Origin: Chamaea fasciata
Taxonomy: Eukaryota; Chordata; Aves; Passeriformes; Sylviidae
DNA length: 64,000 nucleotides
Assembly (NCBI GenBank): GCA_029207755.1
Contig: JARCOQ010000003.1
Coordinates: 99,408,982 to 99,472,981, forward strand
Reading direction: 5' to 3'
The notes under the pieces: model-generated
The model's database searches: none
What the model was told of the DNA's origin: nothing
The model's input: only the letters and a program-made list of their open reading frames with translations
Part shown: positions 13,401-25,504 of the stretch, one piece after another
Layout of the letters: each line of letters begins with the position of its first letter
Position numbering within the stretch: position 1 is the stretch's first letter
Translations under genes and position numbers: made by a program

Positions 13401-15659
13401 GACACAAAGTTCTTTGTTTTCCAGACCTTTTCTGTCAAGGAAAATTGCTTCTCCTGATTTCTGATACAAACATTTCCTACTGGAGGGAAAGGTAGGTGAC
13501 AGCTGCTGCCTGGGTAGATGCCACCAATTGAATCAGGGGCCACTGGAGCTGAAAGCATCCATGTTTAGAGCTTGTTCTAATTGAGTTTTGCTGTCTCGCT
13601 CCCACCAGACAGACACACAGCCCAAACCAAGCACCGGTTTGCTGGTGCAAATGCATGTCCTTCTTCCCAGAGCCAGTGTGAACCCAAGGACACACTGCAG
13701 CTGGTACTGTGGTTGAGGGTGTCAAGGGCTGCTGCTGCAGCAGTCTGTAGCCATGTTCCTCCCTACAGGATCCCTGGGCACAAGTGGGCATTCCTTGGCC
13801 TCACAAATTGCTTGGTGCCCTCCTGCTTCCCCCTGCAGGTAAGACACCTGCTGTTCTCCCCTACCTGCTCCACTGTGTATCCTGTGAACAGGGCAGTCTT
13901 CCCATGGTGTGGAAAGCAGTGTTTTGTGTGATGAGAAAAAATCTTGATCGTTTTGTCTTCATAACTTTAATATAAATATTTGTTCATGCCTTTTTTTTTT
14001 TCTTCCAAGAGAGATATATTTTCACATATAGGACTTTTGCCATATCTAAACCTCCCTGCTGTAGAAGCAAAGGATGGTGGATCCAGAGGGCACTGAAGAA
14101 CAAGATCAGCCCAGGACCAGTGTTAGTGAGGCCACTTGGTAGTAATGCAGGAGTAATCCAAGACTGACACCAAGCCTCTTATTTGAGGCATGAGTGGCAT
14201 GAGTGTCTCTGCTCTCAGAGTCAATGCTGTGCAAAAGAGCTCTCCTGAGCAAGCAGATGGTCTGATCCTGCACCCCCCAGCCAGCCTGTTAGTGGCCACA
14301 AAGCACAGTGACAGACCTACATGAGGAAATCCAGCAGGAAAGCTCAGACCTTGGTGTCTCAATGGAGTGGTCACTGCTCAGTCCCTCTTTGGGCTATCTC
14401 TTGGATATCAAGGACTTACAGGTGCATATCCCACATTTTTCCAGGGTGGAAAATGACATGTGCCCAAAGGAAATTCCACAGCCTCTAGGATACCTGCTGT
14501 GTTTCAGATGCAATGAAAGGGTTAACAGGCCAGGAGCTCATTTCCAAGAGAGAGGCATTGAGAATAAGCTACTAAAAGTAGCTGAGTGGTAGTAGTGAAA
14601 ATGAATCTTAATGTGGTTGTGGATGCTGCAATTAATAATGCAAAGCAGAGATGGATCTGAGACGTCTGAAAGAAACCTACCAAGACAGCTCATGGCTTTG
14701 GGAACAGAGTCTAGTCACGAGGCATCCCTGCTGCAAGTCTGCGTGCGAACACCACTGCTCTGCATTTTCACCTCAGGACAGCCACAGAGGGCCCAGCAAG
14801 ACCTGACTCCACATCCCACAGTGTGACAAATCACAGAGTGTGGTGGTAGGAAAGAGATAGGAAAGTCCCCATGCCTAGATCTCCTACTTGTGTAGACTTG
14901 TTTTAGAGTGCCTCAGTGTCACCTGTCAGCCCAGATATGTGCGTGAAGTGATGAGTGCCTTGGGTTTTTTTAACCTGAGAAAACCAGAATCCTGTTGTTA
15001 CCTCAACATTACTTTAATAATTCTCTTTCTGTCCCGCATGTATATATCCTACATGTACCTGCAGTTTAGCATGTCCCTACCAGACAGTACCTCACTTTTG
15101 TGTGTACTGCCCTGCAAGAATTCCTCAGTCTATTGCTGATATTTTTCTCCAGTTTCTGTCCTGTACCCAGGACCAACCATGGTGTTGCGTACAGAGGGGT
15201 CACTAATGATGGCTGTAGAGGGAGAGTATGGCACTGGTAGCTCCTGGGAGCTTAGCCCAAGAACAGGGAGCTGCAGAGGGAGCTCTTATTGCTGCCAATT
15301 GCCTCCACAAAGCTCTGTCACATTGTTTATCCAATCACATTGCTTCTGTTTGTCCTTCTTTTCTGCCCTGATGCTTTTTGGATCTTCTAACCAAGATTCT
15401 GTATTTGTGTTTATTTTTCTCTCTTTCATGTGGTCCTAACCCATGTGTCCCTAAAGCTGCCTGTTTGAAGCCTGCCTTGGCCCCACTGTTGTCACAGCAG
15501 ACAGCCAGAGCAGCCTCTCTGTCACTAGAGCAGTGAATGCCTCACAAAGTGCAAATGGTTCAAAACAATCTTAGTTGACTTTGATGACCTTCTGTGGCTT
15601 TTTACACAGGGTTCTTCATTTCTTCATTTACTGCACTTCTTTACTCAGTTTTTTTCTTG
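10476..15659. other. Unique noncoding sequence, nothing recognised
   Basis: No gene or interspersed repeat was recognised. There is a (GAACTT)3 run near 10861-10880 and an exact 11-bp tandem duplication at 11019-11040. T-runs of about ten bases occur near 12850 and 13990. The 13.5-13.9 kb part is less AT-rich and has open frames of 104 codons (minus) and 116 codons (plus) lying over each other. This is what GC-richer noncoding sequence gives by chance, and neither has a recognisable domain. Confidence 0.5.
11019..11040. repeat. 11-bp exact tandem duplication
   Basis: Two adjacent identical copies of AATTCTCTGAT, consistent with replication slippage in noncoding DNA. Confidence 0.85.
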
Positions 15660-16290
15660 TTAAATTGTGTTTTTAAGTTCCAGCGATCTCAGCTGCTTTG
15701 AGTGACTGACAATTCCATATTCAATCAAATTATTAATGGTTTTCTTAATCAGCTACCTCTGATCCCTTGATCTATTTAAAAACTTCTTCATGGCCTCTTG
15801 AAATGCCTTTCTGATGTTTAATGCTGATACCTATCAGACTGGTGTAAATAGACTAAAACTGCACTCAAAGCAACAGTTAATCTGAAATTACATTAAAAGA
15901 ATGTCCTTCTCTTCAGCTGATGCTGATGTTGAAGAGAGCATTTGGATAAAAGCTGAAGAGACTTAGCTATATCAGGCACTCTTAATATTCCTACACAGCT
16001 GAACAGATCAGCATTGACACAGATCAGAAGGCATGAGAGAGTGGCAGCTTTGAGGAGACGTTTTAATTACTCAGGGATTACACAGCTGTGCTAAAATAAT
16101 AGGGGAAACATGTCCACAGAAATAAGCCTGAATTGCTTTCAGTATTGCTTGTTCAGGAGTCAGATGCTCTCTGGCTTTTTCCTTGACTTTCAAATGGAAA
16201 AAGTGTTATTTGAAGGAGACGTCACTACAGCAAAGCCAAGCTTGATTAATCAAGAGAGAGCCATCTGACATTTATTTTTATATCTCTTAC
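15660..16290. promoter_or_regulatory. Candidate conserved noncoding element
   Basis: This AT-rich stretch has no repeat signature and carries many homeodomain-type cores. It includes a perfect 14-bp palindrome, CTTGATTAATCAAG, at 16241-16254 and a GACGTCA (CRE-like) site at 16218-16224. The density of ATTA and TAAT cores and the lack of low-complexity sequence resemble vertebrate developmental enhancers in general character. Conservation is not visible from one sequence, so this is only a candidate; chance AT-richness is the main alternative. Confidence 0.2.
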
Positions 16291-19200
16291 AATGAACCCC
16301 TAATGTCTCTGAGGAGAGCTGACCTATGGAAATGCATGTTCTCTCACTTTCTCCTCATGTCTCTTCTCGCTCTTTCTCTGCTGTTGCATCCAGCACCAAT
16401 TTCATCAAGCACCATACTGGACCCTAACCAAGTCTCTCAACTTGTTTGGATGGGCTCTGAGCTTTGGATAGCGTCAAACAGGATATGGTTCCCATCTCTC
16501 CAAGGGCTACCTGAACTATTTGTTCAGATCATGGCAATGCCCAGGGACCACTCCGTGCTGGCTGAGGTTTGCATCATTGGCACTTGGTGGGGGACATCCT
16601 GTGTCATCTCCCCTGTGCTGTGGCAGCACATTTCTGAGCAGGAGGAGCTGGGGGTGGATCGCCAAGTTGGTTAAATACAGACACAAGTGAAGGGCAAGGT
16701 GGCTTGCAGGGACAGCCTATGGTGAGTGAAGAGCAGCACATCTGCAAGAGTCAGCAAAGAACTGCCAGTGGTATCAGACCTGGCATGGAGGACGCACCAT
16801 GGTGTTTTGAAGGAGCAGAGCACAGCATCCCACATCAGCTGCCCATGTCCATGTCTGGGCAGCCTTCAATACCACAGCAGATTTGAGAGTTTGCTAATAC
16901 CTGTGCCCAGCACTGCAGTTTTCAGACTGCCTGTGTGGCATGTTGTGAAAACTCTCAGGGGTGTCAGCTCCTAAGGGTGTAAGTTTCCTTTGAAAATGAG
17001 AATAGGTGGAGAGGGAGACGCATGACAAAGCTTGGAGCAATGTTACAAATAAAACCTCTCACATTCTGCACTGAAGCATAAGTCTTTGCAAGGGTAGCTG
17101 GGCAGGGAAGCAGCTAAACTGGTTGGGGGTTTTCTTTATTGAGCGGAATAAGTCCCAGCTGTCTTTGCAGATCAAGGCTATAGATCAAAGCATGTGAGTA
17201 GCTTCAAGGATACCAGTAGATCAAGGGTTTGCTTAAAATACTTACTAAGAACATCCTGACTCTCCACAGAAAGGGTTAAGATGACTAACAATTACTGTTT
17301 CATCTGGTTATTGAGCTTCAGTAAGACCAGGAATTCAATCACAAGGTTAATCCCAGTGAGATTTTTTTAAGTTTGAATGATAGTTTTCTACTTGCAAGCA
17401 AAACTGATATGCTGTTTTTTTTTGGTGTGGGTTTTGTTTGTTTGTTTGTTTGGCTTTTTGTTTGGTTTGGTTTGTTTGGTTTATTTCACAGGAACTTACT
17501 AGGATTTCAGATCTACGTATTTCCAGGAGCTCTTGCCACCTTCACCCTTCACTATCTCTTTCTGTAGAAGGTAGCCCCACCTCTGCCACTTTCCAACATC
17601 TTGTGCTGATAGGGGCTTACAAGAGGTAGTGGTGTGTGTCTGCCTCTGTAGGATCATTGTTTGCAATTAGTGCTGTGTCTTTTATGTCCAAGCTGTTGCA
17701 GCAGGCCCAGCACACTAAATGGCAGTGTTGGCACATATGTGGCAGCAGATTAAACTGGAACAACAGGAGTGAGTTTGTGCTTGTCTGCTTGAGCCCTGGA
17801 AGTCATGACAAGGACACCTGGATGGGTTGCTCAGCAGCTCACAAATGACTTCAACTAATGGGAAGTTGAATTAACCTCACACCCACCTCAGTTTATTTTT
17901 GTGCGCTTTGTTGACCCTGCTGGGGTACTCAGGAAGGGAGTGGTGAAAGAAAATACTTCTGCCTTCCCTGTTTAATCTGCAGCCCCATGTAGGTCAACAC
18001 GTGGTCAAGTTCCTTTGATTTTGGCCAGGCAGACAGGCGTTTTCTGTTTTATTGCTCTGCTTTCCTCTCCAAAGAGAGTCGTAATCCCATTCTGTTATAT
18101 TTTTTTGGGAAGCAGTTTGAGACTTGTCAAAGAACAGGCCATATAAGAAAATACTGCCTTGTGTGGGGCTGTCAGCTCCTCTGAGGATGTAACCTTTATC
18201 ACTGTGGTACATCTGAGCTGGCAGCCAGAAATATACTTCACTGCCATCCTGAGGAAGGGACTTCTAGGAAGACAAGATCAGCCCAAACTTAAAATATGGT
18301 TGTGGGAGGTATGGGAAACTTAGTTTTATGAAAAGCATGAACATTTGCTTACTGATTTCAGTGCTGTGATCTTTTAGGACAGGAAGATTAATCTCATTTC
18401 TGGGACTGGGAAATAAAAGCTAGATGTTATTCTCAGTCAGCATGGAAGGAATATCAAGAGCTGTCAACAGCTGAACACAGTTATCTCATTGAAATGATGG
18501 AAGACCTGTGTTCAGATATGAGCTTTTAATGATGGGCAGCCAAGGCACACAGACTGATATGAACTCAGTTACATGCTGCTGAGATGACTACAATCCTACT
18601 GGAGACCTGAGACGTGAGGGGCATTGCAGGCATGAGCTTGCATGTGTATTTTCCTGTGTAATTCCAACACCAGAACCCCAAAATACCATATTCTACCTGA
18701 AAGCTGCCTTGTTTCAAAAGTCTGCCTGGTGTCACTGCAATCATCTTTTGGTTAGGGGTAAATACAGTCTGTAGCAAGAAAGTCAGTGTTAAGCAAGAAC
18801 CAAGTAATGCTGCAGACTGTTTGCTTTTGTGGAACAGAATTAGGGGGCTCTTCCTTTAAAAAGGGGGACCTACTATTAACAGGCCACTGTAGACAGAGCA
18901 CAAGGAAGTTGGGTTGGAGGTCCATGACAATACCTTGCAGTTCATGAGATACTTTTTAACAGGGGAGACCAGTGGCTCTGATCAGTGTTAAGAGACAGTT
19001 ATCCAGTGGTAGATACAGAACAAACAAAGATAGTGTGGAGCCAGCTATCGAAAAGGACTGCTTATTCTGATGCTGTGAGAAGTTTATACATAGAGCGTGG
19101 GCCCACAGTTAATCAAATCTCACAAATTACATGCACATGTTCTCACATGTGCAGCCATGGCTTGTGTCTTTGGTCAAATGTGATTGTTGTTAAAGAAAAG

Positions 19201-22200
19201 AATTCGTGTAAGGATTTATGTTATTGGAGGATACCACTGTAAGCTAAACCTCTATCTCCTCTGGGAGTAGAGTTCCAGTAATTTTGTTTTGATGATTAAT
19301 AATCAACACTTCAGATATCAGATGGAAAGAGCCTGACTCAAGTGCAGAGTATATACCTTAGTAGAATGACATTTACAGAAATGTCACAAATAGAAAGTTT
19401 TGTGATCAAACCTACTCCCACAAGTGATCCCAAATTGCCAGCATCTCACTTCCACATTTCAGGGGAGAGCAGGATGACACAACCACTTTCACAACCTTCT
19501 CCATTCATGACAGCTCCATTCTTTTTATTTGCAGTCTTCTGTGGTTATGGAGCCCAAAACCCATGTGTGTCTCTGGCCCAGATCCACCAAATCCACCCAT
19601 GGGCAGTGCAGATAGTGAATGCTTCCTGATGGCATCATTTGCTGCCAGGGAGAAGCATGCCTCTGGACAGATGGAGATGAAACACAGCAGCTCCTCCACA
19701 GCACAGGACAGGTCACACACTGGGCAAGGAGGACACAAACATCTGGTCCAGGACAGGACAGGATGTTTTAACCTTCTCAATCATCCTGCTAAGCCAAGCC
19801 AGTCCCCAGAGTGGAGAACCTGAATGAGAGTCCAAGGCACAGTTCAACCTAGTTATGCTTTATGCTCTGCCATATCTTTCCTGGCAAGGTGCCCCATGGC
19901 TTGGCAAAGGTTGTTGGAAAGCCCGCCCTGCTTTGCTTATCAGCCTCACTCTGCCAAGGGGGTTATCAGTCAGCAGTGTCTCATTTCTGTGCTGCAGAGA
20001 ACCAGAGCTGTCACTGAGGTTGATGTATTTGGGTTTCCTTGGCTGATGACAGGCAGGTGTGAGCTCAGTGCTATCCTCATCCCCTGCCTTGGCTCCCAGG
20101 TGTGCTGCTAGACCAGTATAAGCCTGGCTCTTGCATGGAGTGACAAGGAAAAAGGAGGAACCTCCCATTCCTGGACAGTCCGAGATGGATTAAAAGAGTA
20201 ACTGAGATTGGGGCATCTGTAGGTCCAGCACCAGACCAAGGCTCTGAGCCTTTGGCAACCTGAGACTCTTGGTAATACTGAAGTTAGAAATCCCTAGCTC
20301 AGCTGATAGGGTTGTGCTAAACAATATCCTTCAGGATCCCAACGAGCCAAATCAGAGTACAGGGCTCAGAGTGTTCTTATGGTCTTTCACAAGCCCTAAA
20401 TCTCACTGTGATGCTTTGGACTCCACTCTTGACAGTTAGATCCAGGATGAAATTTTCAGAATCTATTATGGATTTCCACTAAGAAATGAAGCACATATTA
20501 AACTGTATTTGGGCATTGAGATCAACTGGCACATGTACACTGTCAAAATTCAGCCTTCAAAATAGGAAGGCCGCATCCCGAGTGCCTGCTGGGGGCAAAA
20601 TCTGGTCTGTGCAACAACTTCTCTGTGCTTGGGGGAAGGGTTTTGGTGGGTGCTGTAGCATTTGCACAGACTGCCAGGGCTCTTCTAGCAGTTTGAGAGT
20701 ACAGACCATTGACTCCCAGTTTCTGTCTGTGTTGCTTAGTTTCTTGATGTAGAAGCTGTCTGTATGAACTTTGATTCTGAATCCAGATTAAAAACTTGAA
20801 TTATGACAGCCTTTCTTAAAGTGTGGCCTTTTATGAGTGCTTTGGTCATAAATACTGAACTCAGAAATTGGTGCTTGGTCAGAGGTTGTGTAGACAGCTC
20901 TCATGGATAAGCAACAAAAGGGAATCCCATCCTGCTGCTGCCAGGCTTGTGTCTGTCTGGGAGAAGTCCTAGGATAATCAGCTGGAGTTGCCTGGTAAAT
21001 CTGTTGTCTTTCAGAAGCTACAGATTGGTTTCTTGCAGATATTTATGTTGTAATCACTGTCATTACTGAACAGAGTTTCTGTGTTCACAAAGCAACTTCT
21101 CCTTTGAAAAACTACCCCAGAGTGTTCTAGATGTGTAATCATGAAAATGTGCTCTATTTTATAATCCTTATTTCAGGAATAGTCTGTGCTGAGGGTGGGG
21201 ATTTGGTCCATGCCCTCAGTGGCACCACCAGAGCTGGAAGAACATATTCAGTAAGGTAAGCTGCAGAGGCTGGATTTCTGAAGTTGTCCAGTAATAGCTA
21301 ACTCATTTCTGTGGAAAAAATTTCAGCTGTATTTGTAAGCCTGCTACACTCAAGGACTTGGTTCTGTAAGAAGCCCAAACTGACTAGTTACCCATCTGAA
21401 GAGAATTTAAATTCCACACTGTTTCTTTTACTCAACTGACACAAGGCTATCACGTTGTTGTCATTTATTATTACATCCCTGGATAGCAGACCTCCAAGGG
21501 AAGCAATGGAATAGCAGTCATATTTTTAAGAAAGTTTGTTCCTACAAACTCCTGCTGATTTAAAGTCACCTGCAATAGTCACAGATACAGACTGGCTGAA
21601 TGAAGTTGCTAGACCTAACTGGGGGCATGCAAACTTCCAGCAGACAGCAATGTTTATATTTTACATATAATTTTCTCCCTTGACTTCCATTTATTTTAAT
21701 CTCTCTCTGTCACTGCAGGTTTGTTGCCATAGGATACCTATCTGTGTTGGGCCTGAGTTCAGAGGACAGAAGTGAATCTGGAGTGTTATAGGATGTAGAA
21801 ATGTTTTTCCAACAGGCAAATCTTTCAGCTCAGACACTGTGCTTTAATAGGGTAAAATGTTTTGCTGCAGCTTGTGCATTTCTGATGAGCTAGAGAACTA
21901 AATTGTCACTAAATGCAGTCATAAATGATCCCATGGCATTTTTACAAATGCTCTCCCTCTGTTAATGCAGCTTTCTGCTTAAGTTCCAGCCCATGAATCC
22001 TATCCTGACATCTTCAGCACTTGCAATTGCAGATGTATTCAGTCACTTGCTATGTAGGGTTATCAGGGTTATCAGTCCTGTTAAATCACCACTTAGTGTT
22101 TCTAAGTGCATGTTTAAGCCAACTGCAGCTGCATAATCCCTGAACAGGCTTCAGCAATCATCTTTACTAATGCCCTTGGCTTTTACAAGATGATTTTTTC

Positions 22201-22311
22201 CTTTTCTAGCCATTGTTAAAAATGACTTGAGCATCTGTGGCCTGGGCATGTGAACACCACCTTACAATTTGTTTTCCTGTGTCACTGTTCAGACTGGAAC
22301 ACAACTTGCTT
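16291..22311. other. Unique noncoding sequence, nothing recognised
   Basis: No gene or interspersed repeat was recognised. The longest open frame (16303-16674, plus, 123 codons) begins with a hydrophobic leucine-rich segment. That segment comes from a pyrimidine-rich stretch, and its ATG has C at -3 and T at +4, a poor initiation context, so it is not called as a gene. A T/G-rich tract lies at 17414-17482 and a 9-bp exact tandem duplication at 22056-22073. Frames near 19.5-20.1 kb overlap on both strands and have no family resemblance. Confidence 0.5.
17414..17482. repeat. (TTTG)n-rich low-complexity tract
   Basis: T and G tract with four TTTG units at its centre and degenerate GGTTT units after them. 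It is plain low-complexity sequence. Confidence 0.8.
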
Positions 22312-22638
22312 GAATCAATCCCAGGACAGTTCATGTTGGAAGGAACCTTAAATATCCTGTGGCTCCAAATCCCTGTGCTGTGAGCCGGCACACCTCCTGC
22401 TGGATTAGATTGCTCAAAGTCCCTTCCAGACTGATCTCCAACAATTCCAGAGATGAGGTGCCACTCTTCTTAGCAACTTGTTCCAGTACCTCACCACCCT
22501 CATAGTCAAGAATTTCTTCCTGATATCCAACCTAAAACTACTTTCTTGCAGTTTAAACTCACTCCCTCTTGTCCTATCACTGCATGGTCTTGTAAAAATT
22601 CCCTCTACCTCTCTTGTAGTCACCTTTAGGCACTGGAA
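22312..22638 (-). mobile_element. CR1 retrotransposon, 3' part (split by LTR)
   Basis: Read on the minus strand this is the 3' end of a CR1 LINE. It carries the last part of the reverse-transcriptase ORF and the short 3' tail. The minus translation between about 22623 and 22414 contains SDRTRGSEFKLQESSF and RLDIRKKF, followed by RVVRYWNKLLR, the conserved CR1 C-terminal block (family form: SDRTRG, RLDIRKNFF, VVKHWNRLPREVV). The tail past the ORF is diverged and its octamers are mutated. The element continues upstream, in its own sense, at 23135-23685. The gap between the two halves is filled by a solo LTR. It is an old, inactive copy. Confidence 0.85.
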
Positions 22639-23134
22639 TGAAACAGTTTAACACCTGGCCAGAGTGTTATGAGCCCCCTGTAAATATATCAGTCTCTGAT
22701 GGCGTCTTGCACTTTTCAGAATGGCTTAAAATAATTAGCGAGATGGCTCTTCAGATGTGTCTTGTAAAGCAATAAGTTTTAATAAAAGCAAAACAACAAA
22801 CAGTACAAAAACAAAAGGAAAAGCCCAGCACAGGTGTCAGAAAAACCTCTGACACCTTGCTAAAAACCCTAAAAAGCCCAGAGCACCCCTGTGCTGTCTC
22901 TTCAGTACTCAATAGCTCAGGTGGGCTATTTGGCCCCTTGCCCAACGAAATTGGCAACAGGCTTTGAAGTACACTTCCAAAGCCTAAGCAGTGCTTCTGT
23001 GTTGGCACCAAGCCAACCACAATGAGAAGGCTATAGAAAGTTCTAGTTTAACTCCCTAAAATGTCTAGAGGTAAACTGGAACCCCCTTCCTTACACAGGA
23101 ATGCCCACTGGGCTGTGGGGGCTGCCTTCCTACA
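22639..23134 (-). mobile_element. Solo LTR of an endogenous retrovirus
   Basis: On the minus strand this 496-bp block starts TGTAGGAAGG and ends CTGTTTCA, the TG...CA ends of a retroviral LTR. The flanks are CTGGAA (22633-22638) and GTGGAA (23135-23140), a six-base target-site duplication with one mismatch. Removing the block joins the two CR1 halves in the register expected from the CR1 family sequence, which is independent support for the boundaries. A minus-strand ATTAAA at 22783-22778 is a plausible poly(A) signal. A 10-bp stem-loop at 22832-22857 lies just upstream of it. No internal retroviral genes are present, so this is a solo LTR left by recombination. A six-base duplication is typical of ERVK-type elements; the family assignment is inference. 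Confidence 0.65.
22832..22857 (-). other. 10-bp stem-loop within the LTR
   Basis: The arms AGGTGTCAGA (22832-22841) and its exact reverse complement (22848-22857) flank a six-base loop. In LTR sense the hairpin ends about 49 bases before the ATTAAA signal. That would place it near the R region of the LTR transcript, where retroviral leaders often carry hairpins. The pairing is seen directly; any role is inference. Confidence 0.6.
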
Positions 23135-23685
23135 GTGGAAGGTGCTCTAAGGTCTCCTGGGACCCTTCATTTCTCCAGGCTAAATAGCACCATCTCTGTC
23201 AGCCTGTCCTCATAGGAGAGGTGTTCCATCTCTCTGAGCATCTTGGTGGCCTCCTCTGGACTTGCTCCACCAGGTCCATGTCCTTCCTGTGCCGGGGATC
23301 CCAGAGCTGGATGCAGCCCTGCAGGTGGGGTCTCACCAGAGCAGAGCAGAGCAGAGGGGCAGAATCCCCTCTCTGGCACTGCTGCCCACGCTTCTTTGGA
23401 TGCAGCCCAGGATGTGTTTGGCTTTCTGGGATGCAAGGGCACATTGCTGGGTCATGCTGAGTTTCTCATCAACCAATATTCCCAAAGAACTTCTCCTGAG
23501 GTTTGTTCTCAATCCATTCCCCACTGAGCCTGTTTCTGTGCTTGAGATTGCCCTCACCAAGGTGCAGGACTTCGCATTTTTCCCTGTTGAATTTCATGAA
23601 ATTTGCGTGGGACCACTCCTTCAGCCTGTCCAGATCCCTTTGGATGACATCCTGTCTCTCCAGCATGCCAATCACATCACACTGG
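23135..23685 (-). mobile_element. CR1 retrotransposon, ORF2 C-terminal part
   Basis: This is the 5' half of the split CR1, read on the minus strand. Pieces of the reverse-transcriptase C-terminal region appear in order. First is [18 protein letters not shown] with EKCEVLHLG near 23660-23560. Next is [18 protein letters not shown] with [13 protein letters not shown] near 23480-23370. Last are [12 protein letters not shown] and [10 protein letters not shown] with LFSLEK near 23280-23170. They fall in different frames, so several frameshifts have accumulated and no protein can be made. The copy is 5'-truncated near 23685, as is usual for CR1. The 163-codon plus-strand open frame across 23262-23753 is its antisense shadow. 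Confidence 0.88.
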
Positions 23686-23747
23686 AACCCTTTTTGATAC
23701 TCCTTGGATTCCTTCTGGCTGTATCAGTGGTTCTCAGGAGAAATACC

Positions 23748-23841
23748 TGTTAGTGTTCAAGGCCAGGTTGAATGAGGCCCTGAGTAACCTGATCTAGTAA
23801 AGGCATCCCTTCCCATGCCTGAGGTGTTGGAACCAACTGTT
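23748..23841 (+). mobile_element. CR1 3'-end fragment
   Basis: The plus-strand sequence reads GTGTTCAAGGCCAGGTTGAA, then a match to the family's GAGCAACCTGATCTAGTG, then GTTGGAACCAACTG. This is the end of the CR1 ORF and the start of its 3' tail. It lacks the final octamers. It lies only about 60 bases beyond the 5' end of the antisense CR1 and in the opposite orientation. It covers the same region of the family sequence as 22312-22440, so it is a separate copy and not an inverted end of its neighbour. Confidence 0.75.
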
Positions 23842-25504
23842 TTTTCTGTGACCAGGAGAGGATAATAGTCAGTGGACTGTACCAGGCTTGCTAGCGGCTG
23901 AATGCCACTTAACACATGGCTGAGTTTCTAGCAAATTTTCTTTGACATCAAAGTATATTATTGAGACAGTTGTCTTGACCTCTTTTCAAAGGTGAGTTTC
24001 AGAAAATCGTAACACTGTAGCAGTGTCATTTTCCTTCTGCTATATCAAGCTGGTGACTGAATTGCTATCTGTTGCTGTTTTCCCTGAAATTTCACTCCTG
24101 GGCTCTTAGTGGAAACAGGGCTTGGAATACAAGTTGCTGTTTGCAAAAGCTTGGAGGCAAAGCCTGAGAAAGTAGCTGAACTTTTGACTCAGTATTGTAT
24201 CTTGAGGCTTACAGATTTATTGGTCATATCTGCTAAGGTCAATCTGGCCTGTGAAGCCAATACTTTACTGTGGTGCCGTCACCACTCTTATACTCATTTG
24301 TAAAGACACCCCATTGGCAGCATTGACTTTTAGCCAATTTCCCCTTCTCTTTCAATCCCTAAGCTCTTATGGTTTTGTTTATTCCTTTCTGATAGGTAGA
24401 GTGGGAGAGAGATGAAGAAAAATGTATTCCAGAATAGTGTACAGTAGGTGTCCCGCGATGAATCATCCTTCCTGCCTATCTACCTCTCCTAAAGTGAGTC
24501 ATTAGAAGAAGAACACGAACTCTCTTAAGGGTTAGGCTTTTCTTAGTAAGACAATCATTCACTGTATTCTCATGTATAAGAAGATCCATTCTAGTTAAGC
24601 TATTATTGTGCCAACATGAAATAATTGCAGAGATATTTTAAGTATTTGTCTAGTGCAAATATAAGGAGGCTCTAAAATACTGGTGCTCTGAGAAAAAAGA
24701 GCCTTATGGTTTAGTACAATGGTAGCGATTTATTTAATAGCCCAAGCTTCAGCTGGTTACTTGTTTATTTGTTAAGAAACTAAGATGTTCTGCCTTTTCC
24801 TTACTTGCACATAGGACATTGGGAAGTAGCAGGTGGTCAGCTCTCCCTTGAGAGCCCACAGGGACTTCAGAGCTTCTGGCCACACTGAGAACTTCCTAAT
24901 ATCATTTTTGTACAAATAAAAAAGCAGATGTTATCTTTCCTGCCTCCAAGTGCCAACATCACGTGTAATTCTGTATTATTCCCTTTGCTCATCAGAAAAA
25001 TCAAGAGCCACATTCAAGTCCTCTAAGAGCCCAGCTGAGCCACCACAGCTGGTAGGGCAGGGAAGTTTTGAGTTCAATGAGCCATTCAGATAATTTTAGT
25101 TGCAGAACTACCCGACCATTACCCAACCAATGAAGAGAAGTTACCATGGTGCTTACACTCGGCACCAATAGCTGAAGACCTGAATGTGTCCCATGTTAAG
25201 CATTTACTCCCACTTTCTTTCCATCTTTCTTTGAGTCTCACGTAGAAGTCAACAACCCTTCTGTTATCCTTGTATCTCCATAATGTGATCATCAATAAAC
25301 CATCTCTTGAAAACTATTTGAGCCGGGGAGTACTTGCACTGAAAAGAGCATCAGCTGTGAGTAAACAAACCACTGTGAAATATCTAAGACAAAAGCAAGA
25401 ACTGGCCTTTGCAGAAGGTTTAGAACTACATGGTAGCAACCTTAAAAGTCTCTGCCTTTCCTGTCTCCTTTTCTCTAACTGCCACAGTAATTAGAAGGTA
25501 AATC

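Noticed and set aside
16303..16674. 123-codon frame with a signal-peptide-like leucine-rich start
   Set aside because: The hydrophobic segment comes from a CT-rich stretch, the ATG has a poor initiation context, and no domain, splice signal or neighbouring exon supports it.
22639..23097. Alternative LTR right boundary at 23097 with GGAA or GGAATG direct repeats
   Set aside because: The end ACACA with GGAA flanks looked possible at first. CR1 sequence, however, resumes only at about 23135, so 23098-23134 would be unexplained. The 23134 boundary restores the CR1 register.
23262..23753. 163-codon plus-strand open frame, the longest in the window
   Set aside because: It lies antisense to the decayed CR1 reverse-transcriptase region (23135-23685). 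Its length follows from the composition of the opposite strand, and it has no protein resemblance of its own.
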